This document shows positions 51,864 to 63,100 of a stretch of 64,000 bases of DNA, in pieces. The notes under the pieces were generated by a model, which had not been told where the DNA came from, made no database searches, and saw nothing but the letters and a program-made list of their open reading frames with translations. The DNA is taken from NCBI GenBank assembly GCA_016165875.1, contig JABBOT010000012.1, positions 11,597,934-11,661,933 on the forward strand. Direction: 5' to 3'. The stretch comes from Acanthopleura granulata. Lineage: Eukaryota > Mollusca > Polyplacophora > Chitonida > Chitonidae. Position numbers and translations under genes: made by a program. Position 1 is the first letter of the stretch. Each line of letters begins with the position of its first letter.

Positions 51864-54800
51864 ATGAAGGTCCTACCAATTTTCATCTTGATATTGTTCG
51901 CTTTTCGCCTTAAATGGATCGCGATTTTAACCTTAGATTCTTTGAGGGAAGAGTAAGTGTTGCTTTACTTTTATGTTTATCTTTTGCATGTCGTCACACT
52001 GGTGATAAACTGAGCCTTGACCTCAGAAAGACTAGTAGTATGTGACAATTTGAAGGTCATACATTCATGAAGCTTGCGCACATACTGCCGAACGGCCGTA
52101 TTGTGTCTTGAGGCAGGTTGAAAATCGCTTAAAACTACATGTGCGATAGTCCCACAGTGCGGTTACCGAACAGCACTTCCGTGTTGCTGAACGTGTATAG
52201 TGCCACGAGGTTTGAAACTGTCTGCGAATGATTTCTGCTCAGTACCATGCGGTAAATCTAGAGTATCGCGCAGTAAACCGACGATACCGCGACGGAAACC
52301 TACAGTGCCACACAGGAAGCCTACAGCAAGAAACAAGAGCAAATCCTACAGCAAATCTACAACATCGTGCAAAAGACCTAAACTCCCGTGTAGTAATGAT
52401 GTACTGCCGTGCAGTAAACCACAGTGCCGTGCAAGGTGTTTTCTTGTAATGGTAGATTTTTATTACAATCTTCTAGTTAAAAGTTATGACAACCTCAAAA
52501 ACTATCAAGCAATATATGTCTGTTTCAGTGACTAATTTTTCCATACAACTTGCGGCATGATGATGATGAATGTATTACTTTCACTAACACTAACATCTCC
52601 AAGGTAGATTTTGCCCATACACTTCAGGATTTACTTCAGGCCGACCGCACGTCTAAAACTAGTACACATAAATCCTGCACTTACCTCCCTGGTGAAATAA
52701 CTTTTTTCTCATTTTCACATATAATAACTTCCATCTTGACCGTTCAACAACCTTTCTCTCTATCCTAACGGTTTAACGGGTACTCTCAGAAGACTCTCTC
52801 ATAATAGCACGTGTGCTGTTGAAGCACTGACATTGCATGTTGTCTTGCTTGGTTGCCACTGTTGTCTCGTGGCTTTTCACATACTGGGTAATGTATTTTA
52901 GGGGAGTGGAGAGGATGTCGGCGGTTTATTCCTCTTTGAAATAAACTAATAAATTATTAAATTAATAAAATAATAAATAAATAAATGCCCAGAAACGTTA
53001 GGTAATTTAAGAATATATAAGAAAGGGAGAAATATTTAAATAAATAAACACAGTGTTGAGTTACAACACAATTCTCTCGCTGTATTGCACGAACCTGAAC
53101 TATAAGTTTAACACTTCTGTTTTGTTACCTCTAGGTGTAGAGAAGAGACAACTGTGGAGAAGTTTATCCGATGTGTGACAACACTGTTGGGTTTTCAAAA
53201 CCTGGAAACTCCCTGGTGGAAACCACTTGTATGTGACTGGGGAAGGTCGGGAACCTCGAGGTTTTACGTGTCTGTGTGTTCTATAATCCACACCTTTCTG
53301 TCCTTTGTCCCAAGACCTGACACCTACATACACCAGCCTGCATGGGCGATGACACAAGCAGGAACCGTCATTGAAACCTCACCTTTTTAGCAGAAAGACA
53401 TCCGATTTACTGTGTTTACTCGGGTTTGGGTTTATAAGTGAAAAGTGTATTTTGATACTTGTGTTTACAAACTCCTGACTGCGCTACGGTTATGATGGCA
53501 CGGACACATGCCGGTGTGTGAACTGGACAAATGATTTTTTGTGCTTATAAGATTCAAAGAAAACCTAGAATTGATATTTCCCCAAATATAGTGTACATGT
53601 ATTCCTGTTTACGCTGTTAACTATATTCATGTCCAATATTTTATTCTCTTCTGTCAACATCTTGTTACAAAGGGCAATGAAGCACGCAGTAAATTCATAT
53701 ATACGTTTCTCGACTGGGTATACAGGTTATCTAGAAGCCCTAAATATGGCTCCGCCTCTGTATCTTTTGTGGAGAATCAAAGGGAAGAGGAGTGTAGCCA
53801 ACAGTAAGTCATCTGCACCAAATAATCGATAAATCATCGATAGAATTAATTTTTTCATTTTTATCTCAGCAGGTCTTGGAATATCTGTGATGAAGGGAGG
53901 AATCAAAATAACTTTAATAACATACAATGTGACCCCAAAACTTTCATTTTGACAGATTAATTTGGATAAATAAGTGTTTTCCTATTGTATGATTTTCGAT
54001 TATGTTACTAATGTTTACAAATGACCGTTTATGCTGAAATTCTCACATTAAATGTAATTGTTAAACAGGGAAACTGCCGAGACGGAGGTGCCCAGGCACA
54101 GTCCTGAAAGGTGCAAGTCACAAAAGTAAGCTACATTCAGATATACGAAACTTACAAATCTGTGAAGAACTTATTCATTTCTGTCTGGTGAGGAAATTCC
54201 TGTGATACTATTACACGTTATAAATATAAAGTTTAGTTGAAAGTGAGCTGCACAAGGCGTATCACAGAAATCAAACATTCTGCTGCTTTTGGTTCTGTGA
54301 AAAATTTGTCGAGATAAGCATTTGTCATGGGTGAGTTTTTCAGTGATTTCTCCAGTGATGATTACGATACCTTCAAGCTGTCCCTGTCCGCTAGAATTCT
54401 ACCCCGGCATTCAGTAGGTGGTAGACAATACTGGTGTGGGCCGCGTTTGAGCTATCTATCCTTTCTTAAACACTAGTTGTCTTCCACCAAGATGGCGTGC
54501 ATGCATGTATCTGTACCCCCATCAGTAAAACGCACCAGCATCGTTTGTGTCTCTATCAGTACATCTTACATAATTTTTTTCCTGGTGTTAATATGTTGCC
54601 GTACAATCTTCATTTTAACGTGCGCACAGTTGGGTAAATAGAGCTCACGCATATGTTCTTTTATTTTAACAGCCAGTTTGGTGTCCACGAAGATGCCCTG
54701 AAAGTTGCAACCTCTCGTCAATGTCAGCAGTAAGTTTAGTCCTTCATTCAGTTATTTCTTCGATTGATGTATTGTTGCCATGTTCTTTAATTTCATGTTG

Positions 54801-55793
54801 TTTATTTGACTGATATACTGAATCATTTTCCACTAGTTATGACTAGTGGAACCGGAAGTGCCTGTTCGCCACATACTTGTGAAACCTTTTGACTTAAAGT
54901 CTCTGCAGAATTGGCTAGGTCAACAAATTTAAATAAATACAGACTTAATAGTAGCGTATATAGATTTTTTATATGACGCACACGACGAGTGGCCCAAGTC
55001 ACTCCAACTATTGAACCTATATACAGAGGCGCTGAAAGACACTTCAGGTTTATGCCCTGAATCAGCGCTATGGTGTTAACATTGGAATAATCTGAATGTG
55101 GAAACGTTTATTTAGCATAATCAGATTAAATTCTTCATTTTTATTCTGTATGAATTTTGATTTGAAGCGCAGATTACCAAACGTTTCCTTTGTTGATCTT
55201 CTTTTTGGTCCTTGTTAGGACGTCCGCTGTAGCGTTCGAGTTCGCCAAGGTGAGGTGGGGTGTACATAAAACTGTTAGCAAAAGTTGGATAATTTGACAA
55301 CATATATTATGAAAAGTTCATCTCTTGACAGTGGTGAAAATTCTTTATTCAAAGTGCGGAATATATCGCGACGAACTATAGGCCGAATCATTACCGAATC
55401 GGACGATCGAAATCAAAGGACGATTAGCCTCGCCGCCCAGCATAGTAGTCCGCTGAAGGCTAAATATAGCACTGATGCTTTAGCTGTCAATTCCAGGAGT
55501 GGTGTCAACACTGGTAAATCCACATGAGCGTATAACTAGTTATGATTTGGATAAATTCTTGGTTCAACCGCCATGTTGAATGCATACTCCTCACAGCGCC
55601 AGAACCATACATATCACAAGGGATACCACTGCCACTACTCGAAACGTTTGACCTTTTGTGCGACAAATGGGGTAATTCTTTAGGATCAGTCTGACGAAAA
55701 ATGACCTAGAGCAGATCCATAAACAGCATTCATTAATAAAATGCTTTCTGTACAGAACAGATTAGTGGTGCCAGCCATGCAAAACCATACTAG
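51864..55793 (+). CDS. Unrecognised 215-residue protein, seven-exon model
   Basis: Exons: 51864-51952, 53135-53228, 53673-53803, 54069-54125, 54673-54729, 55332-55513, 55756-55793 (648 nt, stop TAG). Each border is GT-AG, several are strong (gaGTAAGT, caGTAAGT, pyrimidine-rich tracts before exons 2, 3 and 5), and the phases agree throughout (2, 0, 2, 2, 2, 1). The product starts with a hydrophobic segment (MKVLPIFILILFAF) that could be a signal peptide or anchor. It continues through a charged Cys-containing part (LREECREETTVEKFIRC) and an aromatic stretch (FIYTFLDWVYRLSR), and ends in a hydrophilic basic region (NISRRTIGRIITESDD). I recognise no family. The choice of the exon 2 donor (CTT before GTATGT) and the short last exon are the weakest parts; without that donor exon 2 would run to a stop at 53390. 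Confidence 0.55.
52230..52445. repeat. Degenerate short tandem repeat in intron 1 of the seven-exon gene
   Basis: Variants of 'cagtaaacctacagtgccg' recur every 12-30 bases. The plus frames over it give Lys/Arg/Ser/Pro-rich peptides that reflect the repeat, not a gene. Confidence 0.6.
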
Positions 55794-55992
55794 AAATCTG
55801 CCTCTCGATTATCTGCCTTTCGATTATCTGCCTTGTATTCATAGTTACCCGGGCTGTCAGCAGTATTCAGTTCAAACATGGCGGTTAGACTTGGAATTTG
55901 TTCAAGTTTCAATCAGTCTTACGCTCATGTGGACTTATCGTTGATGACACATGAGGAGACATACCTGGAATTTACTGCTAAGGCATCAATCT

Positions 55993-56133
55993 ATAAGTAC
56001 GGACAGACACTTTTAGTGACCACAGATTTGATGTAATGAGGACAGCAGGGAAAATACAGAGGTGTTCAGGATAGGCTTATGAAAGACGAGAGGGCTGTGA
56101 TCGTATCCGTTATCACAGCCCTACAGAGCTAGA
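55993..56133. repeat. Partial third copy of the duplicated segment
   Basis: Matches the first 140 bases of 51211-51774 and 56637-57199. It has a perfect 11-base inverted repeat, agggctgtgat ... atcacagccct, with a 10-base spacer. Confidence 0.75.
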
Positions 56134-56636
56134 AGTGTCCCATTATCCTGGCTGTGGCCATCGTTGCAGAAGGAGTCCCAACAAAGTAACAATACTCTGC
56201 TGGACACCATGACAAAGTAAAATGAAATTAAGGTTTTGTGTCCTCCCTGGAAATGATAAAAAATCCAGAAAATCTCGGCTCACCCAAAAAATGTAACAGA
56301 TTATTACGTAGCCTAACACCAAGATGCACAAAAAATCCATCGAAATCGACGCACAACTCTTTCCATAAAGTGAAAGACCACACAAATATGTAGTTATGAT
56401 GATGAAAAGATCTTTAAAAAGTGTATCTGAAAATACCTTCACTCAATGGTTTAGGGTTTTGTTCTCACCCTATTAAATGCTGTCCAATGTTTCGATTGCA
56501 TGGTGGCTGTTATGGGTAATACTTTTAACGGGGTTCACAAATGACGCCATGTCTACTTTTCTCTGGCACTAGAGCGAAAATTTAATGTCACATTAACCTT
56601 TTCACACGCGGGCAAACTAAGACGTCCATGAGTATG

Positions 56637-57199
56637 GACAAACACTTTTTAATGGTCACAGACTCATATATTGACGACAGCAGCGGAAGCACCCAGGTGT
56701 TTAAGGTAGGCTTATGGAACACGACAACCTCTGTGATAGTACAAATAATGACAGCCCTATAGAGCTATATAAAAGCGTGCAGAACCCAAGGAAAACTCAA
56801 GACCGTCTGTAGGATACTGGCAGACCTTTCCACGTTCAAGACAACGGTAGACTTACCAGCAGGACTGGAACTCAAAGCGGCCGCAATGGTGTGAGGCTCC
56901 GCAGTTTTGTTATGCTTGCAATAATACAAAATAATATGTGTTAATAATATACCATAGTATTAATGGAGATATGGACAAGACGGCGAATGAGATTGCTATC
57001 CATTACGCGCACCCTTTAGTGTATGTGGTAGTGGGGACCCGACAACGTCCAACGACAGGACACTGACGCCATTGTATTGAGATCAAATGTTCCTTTCCGA
57101 GATCCTCATGATGAAGTCACATTACAAACATACTGCCGTCACGTCATCTGGTGATCCTCTTGATGGTGTATTTTGATTACGTCACAGTCACAACTGACC
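56637..57199. repeat. 563-bp duplicated segment, copy 2
   Basis: Direct repeat of 51211-51774, including the unique-looking half with ataccatagtattaatgg and gatgagattgctatcca. Here it is followed not by the seven-exon gene but by LINE-like sequence. Confidence 0.85.
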
Positions 57200-57299
57200 G
57201 GTGAAATTGGATACACTATACAGTGTCCAGTTTATTATCCATTTATGACCCGTTTAAAGGAAGTTTGAACCTAAACTTATGTATGGATTTGCATTCTTT

Positions 57300-58060
57300 A
57301 TGACAGGTACACATAGGTGTTCATCTGTACCATTGAAGAATATGACATCTCCGTTCAAATTCCGAAGACAAATTTCACTATCACGGCTGTGAGATGTGTC
57401 CAATTCTGGTTGAAGTTGATAAATATGACCTCAGAGGGATACCCACATAAAGTTTATAAAATATTGTATCACGTATCGTTGAAAGGGGACAGAACATGGG
57501 CTACAGAGATAAAAGTATTACTTTACAGCTATGGGAAGCACAGAGATTGGAAATGAAGATTATTTTATTAGTATTTTCGGAATTTCAGTATGGGATATAT
57601 TTATACAGCAACTGTTTGTTAAGATGGGAGACAGCAGTCGTGATATCGATTATTGTTATTATAAAAGTGAAATTGACAGGAAATTATTTGGACCTTGGAT
57701 TCAACAGATTCAACATGTTCGTGATTTTGCTAAGATAAGAGTTGGAACGGCAGGATTGGCCCTTTTTTTTTTCACATGGATTCGCTTTCGTAAAATCGCT
57801 CTGTCGATTTTGATAGCGTGTCCAGTTCTGGTAGTCCGTGACTGAACAGTTTTGGCTAACGGCACATATCATTTGCTATAATGGTGCGTACTCGCTGACA
57901 AGCACTCTGTCCGGGACACTGGTACACAGGGGATGGCGAATATTGCTAATAGGTGCGACAGCTGTATCCTACATGTATATATGCATTTACATCGCAAATT
58001 TTTGTTTCGTACGTACATCGATTGATGCCAGCCCCCGTAAGGGCCCCTGTATGTAATGCA
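57300..58060 (+). pseudogene. Decayed non-LTR retrotransposon (LINE) 3' fragment
   Basis: Two overlapping frames join into a familiar C-terminal LINE pattern: RCVQFWLKLINM, YKILYHV, TWATEIKVLLYSYG (57317 frame), then DYFISIFGISVWDIFIQQLF and DFAKIRVGTAG (57531 frame). This follows the 'YWlkil...Y.ml...NWa..Ik.lL...G' arrangement downstream of RT in jockey-like LINEs of marine invertebrates. Frameshifts and stops break it. The sequence to about 58060 may be its 3' UTR. The name rests on motif resemblance only. Confidence 0.5.
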
Positions 58061-58149
58061 CTAACCCGTACTGAGACATATTAACCCTATATATATTGAA
58101 ATATATATTAAGTTACCAGATGATCTCACCGCACTCCTCTAAACAAAGA

Positions 58150-58380
58150 AGGGGCCTCTGTGGCGTTATGACCAAGTGCCTCCCTCCAAGAGTGAGTTCA
58201 AGACCACCTCATGCTGGTTTCCTCTCCGGCCGTACGTAACCTGCGTCCCCCGGCAACCTGCAGATGGTCATGGATTTCGCCCTTGCTCCACCCGGTTTCC
58301 GCCAACCATAATACTGGCAGCCGCAGTATAAGTGAAATATTCTTGAGTTAGGCGTAAAACACCAAATAAATAAATAAACA
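58150..58380 (+). repeat. Full-length tRNA-derived SINE, reference copy
   Basis: Head ggggcctctgtggcgttatg, B-box-like gagttcaagaccac, cttcctctcc-type middle (ggtttcctctccggccgtac), body cccggtttccgccaaccataatac, 3' end ataagtgaaatattcttgag and aggcgtaaaacaccaaata followed by aataaataaac. All the other fragments of this family listed here can be aligned to it. Confidence 0.85.
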
Positions 58381-58399
58381 AATCTGAACAAAGGAAATG

Positions 58400-60090
58400 T
58401 CGTCATTTCTCAGCGTTGATTACTCTGCTAAACCATTTTTAATTACCATTATGACAATGCACCAATGGCTGGCATTCAAAGTCAATGGGCATAAGGCCAA
58501 ACGGTTGGTCATATTTGAGGTCTTGTCTTATGATTTATTGATGTCAACACATCAATCTGAATAATTCTAGGATAATGACGAGAAATCTGTAATTGTACTT
58601 AACATCACTACGTTCTTTTACCTAATTCTGATTGTCGTGTTTCTAAGGGAGGTGTAAGTTGCTACCATTTAAACATCTATATGAATAGTCAGAAATAGAG
58701 GAAGAATTTTACAGGTGACGTGAGACCACTTGCCCGTATTTTATTTTAGAGAATCTCTTAGGTACTCGGGAACAACAGCATTGTAAATGTGTCTACCCAA
58801 TAGACAATATAATCGCGGTTTAACTTAAATCATCTAAATTACACACCCATATGAACTTGGTCCAGTGTCTTAGCGTTACCAGCTACTGTATATTAAAACC
58901 GAGTCGCGTTTCCGGGTATCGAGGAATGCTGTATATATCATTTGTAGAAAGATTCATTGAATATGTGATACCAAGTGACAACCAAGTGATAACCGTAGCA
59001 TTTGATTCGCAGTTTTTGATTATGGCTCCTGACCAGATTTATGCGTTCTGCATAGACAAGTAGGGATAGTCCCCGCATTGGCATGAACATACACTGCGCC
59101 ACTAACAAGGGGAGATAACCCACCGTCGGCAATGGTCTCATATCGTCTGTCTCCCCTCCATCGCTGACAACAGCGGAGTTTCGGGATCGAACTCTTTTAT
59201 CGCTACAGGTAAGAAAAGCCCTGCTGTACCATGTGACATGTCAGAAATGTTAGGCAACTATTTCTGATTACATTTACTATAGCATGGGTGTATAAGAAAA
59301 GTTTCCAAAAAAGTCACTTAGACTAGACGTACGATAGGGAATATTGAGGAACTGGAAGTTTTTTTTAATTTACTGAGCTCCTAACTGAAGGAGAGGTCGT
59401 TTGCACCTTCCTAACACAGCAATGCAGGTGATCGGTAAATTCAAATCAACAAAATTGCCTGATATTTTTAACAACCTACAGGACACAGTTGAACTCTTTT
59501 TACCTTCTACGACAAAAGAATTCAAACTCGAAACTCCCCTAATATTTATGTTTTTTTTCTTACATATTCCTTTGACAATTGGTGATATAGCATGTTTTGG
59601 GAATGATTCTTGCGATAAATGACACATACCTTTATGATTTACGTATGTCGGATTTGACTAAACAACAGGATACTACATCAGGTCGGTATACATGTAACTT
59701 TATACGCCTTATACTACAGTATCAGTCATAAAGTTGGCCTGCCAGCGTCTCTCCATCTAAATAGACTGATCAGCTTTAACCCACAATATGTATTATCTGC
59801 TTCAATATTAACAAGTGTATGTTACCAATATATATATATCCACAGATGCCCAGTGGACGAGACATAGTATAGTCGGTACAGGCATTTTGCCATTGTCCTG
59901 AAAGCCACATAAAAATCTGGGTTATAGCCTGTTGTGTAACCTTTTATGTGGCATCTTGTCATCGTTCACTCCATGTAAGTTCTGTTAAATTAGGTCAAAT
60001 CGCATCTTCACACACCCCAGTTTGGATTAAGTAGCACATGAACGTTTACTTACACGGGTACTTCGTGGATCGAGCGCGCCTAACTCAATA
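58400..60090. other. Spacer upstream of the LRR gene
   Basis: Short open frames at 58851-59063 and 59401-59622 have no recognisable domains or splice partners. No gene supported. Confidence 0.4.
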
Positions 60091-60096
60091 GCCGGA

Positions 60097-60104
60097 TATA
60101 TATA
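60097..60104 (+). promoter_or_regulatory. TATA box of the LRR receptor gene
   Basis: TATATATA preceded by gccgga and followed by gccggg, about 75 bases before the ATG. Confidence 0.55.
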
Positions 60105-60176
60105 GCCGGGAAAGCGTTTATGTGAGATCACTGAGTCAGACATCGGACCTTTGCAAGAAAGACACAAACATTTCAA

Positions 60177-63100
60177 ATGGATGATCGACGAAATCCAAAG
60201 CTGCTTTGCCTCGTTTTGTTCCTGTACTTATTTACGCATATCCGCTCCCAACGCTCGTGTCCTGTAAGTAAACAATGCTCGTGTGTGACTGAAGGGGACG
60301 TCACCGATATGTTCTGTGAACTGAAAGTGACTTTTCCTGAAATCCACGGTAACTTTACCGCCATTCGAACCCTGGCTTTAACTGCCGGGCCTGGCGTGAG
60401 CCAAGCCGGAACCAAGTTTACATCTTTACAAGTCCGCCATCTTGTCATCACCGGTATGTCCATTGCTGATGTCGACTGTTTTATGCTGCAAGGCCTGACG
60501 GGACTAGAATCAGTGACAATACAACATACCCAACTGTCGGCGATACCCAGGTGTGTTCTGTTAAAGGCTGGCAACATCACTTCACTCAGCCTAAACCACA
60601 ACGCAATCACCAAGCTGCCTGGTCGGGCGTTCTCGGTTGTCCCTAGTCTCAAGCACTTAAATTTGACCGGAAACTTTCTCGTCAATATCCAGAATGAAGC
60701 TTTCAAAGGAATTCGTCAGTTGGAAATCTTGGACCTCTCACACAACTGTATTTCGGGGAAATTGATGTCTGGTACATTTACCTTTCAGCCGAACCTGAAA
60801 TGGCTAAGCTTAGCGAACAACAAGATTTCAGTCATATCTGAAGACTTATGGGTCTATTTAAGGGAGCTAGAGTTTGTGGACCTGAGCGAAAACGAACTAT
60901 TTAGCTTTGACAACATGATGTTTTATCTCCGCAGCGTGTTTGTTATCAACTTGTCCAAAAATACGTTACGAAGTCTTCGTAATCTTCGAGTGGACATTCA
61001 GAACCAAAACAATGGATCTGCGAACTTTACGTTACATGTGGATACTTCTGGTAACAGCTTGGCTGAGTTTTACGGTGTGACTGTCAATGGTCCTTATCGA
61101 TGTGACCTCAATGTGGACATCAAAGCTGATGATAATCAGATTACTGTGTTTGATCGGGACCCAGTGGACGGAACAGCGTGTAGAGACAACATACAGCTTC
61201 GGGTTTCCATTGCCCGCAACAGGCTGAGGCACTTTCCTTCCTGTTATTTGAATATTCTACACCGATTCCAATTCCACTTGTTAAATATGTCCGGTAACTC
61301 AATAGAGGGGAAGGTGAAGGAATTATGTGGGGCTTCTCAGGTAAAAACGCTTGACTTGTCCAACAATAGGCTTGACGCAATCGGCCATATTCTCTCAGTA
61401 GATCGAAAGGGACCAACACGCTTGGAAGAACTAAAGTTACAGGGAAACAAAATCGCACGTATTGGTGAAGACGAGTTAATCGAAATCGACTCAAACTTGC
61501 AGGTTCTCGATTTGAGAAACAATTCCATTACATCCATCATCAAGACCGTGAACCACTGTCCGAAGTCAGTGAGAGTATATTTAGCACATAATCCTTTGAA
61601 TTGTGAAGTAAATGAAACTGGTATTTACGACCAACGTAATCTTTGCAATTTCCTTGAGAGCATTGACGATGCTAGATGTTTACGGCCACTAGCTCTTCGA
61701 GCACAACAGGTACGGTGCGTATTAGGTCAAAACTGTTCGTCTGCAAAACTTTATCCGTGTTGGAACGACTCATATGTAGAAGCTGATTTAGAAGCCGTCC
61801 CAACCATATACGGATTGCATCTAAACTGGGATTTAATTGGTCCTGGAGAAGAAATGGTAACTCAGTTTATAATGGAGGTTATTCTTTTGTCAGATAGTAA
61901 CATTGTAACAAGGGAATATGTCCACCGATTTACGCGGAACCTTACCCTTCCAGCGTTACAATCCAGTGAACGTTATGAGGTGTGTATCACGGTTTTTGTG
62001 AACATCTTAGGTGCCATTTCAAAAAGATGTGTGACAACGACTGGGATCACTGTCACTTTACCTACAAGGAATAGTCCATCGGTAATCACTGTGTTAATCG
62101 TTGTTATTGTGTTGGGGACAGTCGTAGTTAGCCTTTTACTTTCAATAAGTGTTTATGCGATTCTTCGATGTCAGAAATCTCGACGGAGGAGAAGGTGTCA
62201 AACTGTTCCGAAAGAACTGGAACTGGTTTCGACCCAAAGTAGAATCACGGCAAATATAAAAAGCACACAAGACAAAGACTCAGACAGAGAAACCGATGTT
62301 ATTTCCTACGAGTACACCGTAGGACCATGCGTGCAAACATTGCCACCTCGACACATGTCTCAGGATATTCATGGTGGAGCACGAACCGTAACGAAACAAA
62401 AGGACTCTATCAAAACACCACAGAAACCGTGTTCGTTAATCCCATACGCTGCTCATTATGACCAGCCTAGTATTCAGACAGATATTGTAAATTTGGAGAA
62501 CCACGATGAGATATACGATAACACGTCACCATTGTGTGTCCAGCCTGTGAAAAGACATTGTTCCAAGCCTGACGAGGACATAATGTCTAACACAACACCA
62601 TGCATCTACCTTACCCCATGTCTCTTTCAGCCGACCGATACAAGAAGGCCTAGTAACTGTAAAACACGTGAGGCCGAGACTGAACCCCAATTGCTGCAAC
62701 GTTTACTAGAAGATGTCTGTGAAGTTGACGATGACAATCTGAGTAGCCCAAGAAGTAACATCTCTTGGCCGTCAGGTGTGTCCGGATCAGCATTGAAACA
62801 ATCGTCGTATCAGTTTCCGAATGATGGCCTATCTGATAAACCCCAAGACGAAAATCAAATAGAACATCATAGTCACAGAAATTCCCTCCAGAATGAGCAT
62901 GAAGATCTCGCAGTTGATTGTGCGGAAATTGTCGGGAAAATTTCAGATATTTCAAGCAGGTATTCATCAGAAGCATTTGGAGGTAACGGAGTAACGCCGA
63001 AAGTAAACAGAGTTGTCGAATGCGTTACGCAAACGGATGGTTTAAAGTCACAGAAAAAGGGTCACGTTATGGTTGATATCGGCTGTCATGTAGAACTGTC

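Noticed and set aside
53154..53390. Read-through of exon 2 as the terminal exon of a 114-residue secreted protein
   Set aside because: Possible, but the donor at 53229 links in phase to a chain of well-bordered exons, so the seven-exon model was preferred.
53629..53832. 67-residue plus-strand frame over exon 3 of the seven-exon gene
   Set aside because: When joined to the next exons this frame reaches a stop in exon 5. The alternative frame is open across all exons with agreeing phases.
60173..60706. 177-residue minus-strand frame opposite the LRR gene
   Set aside because: Shadow of the LRR coding sequence, with no domain or splice support.
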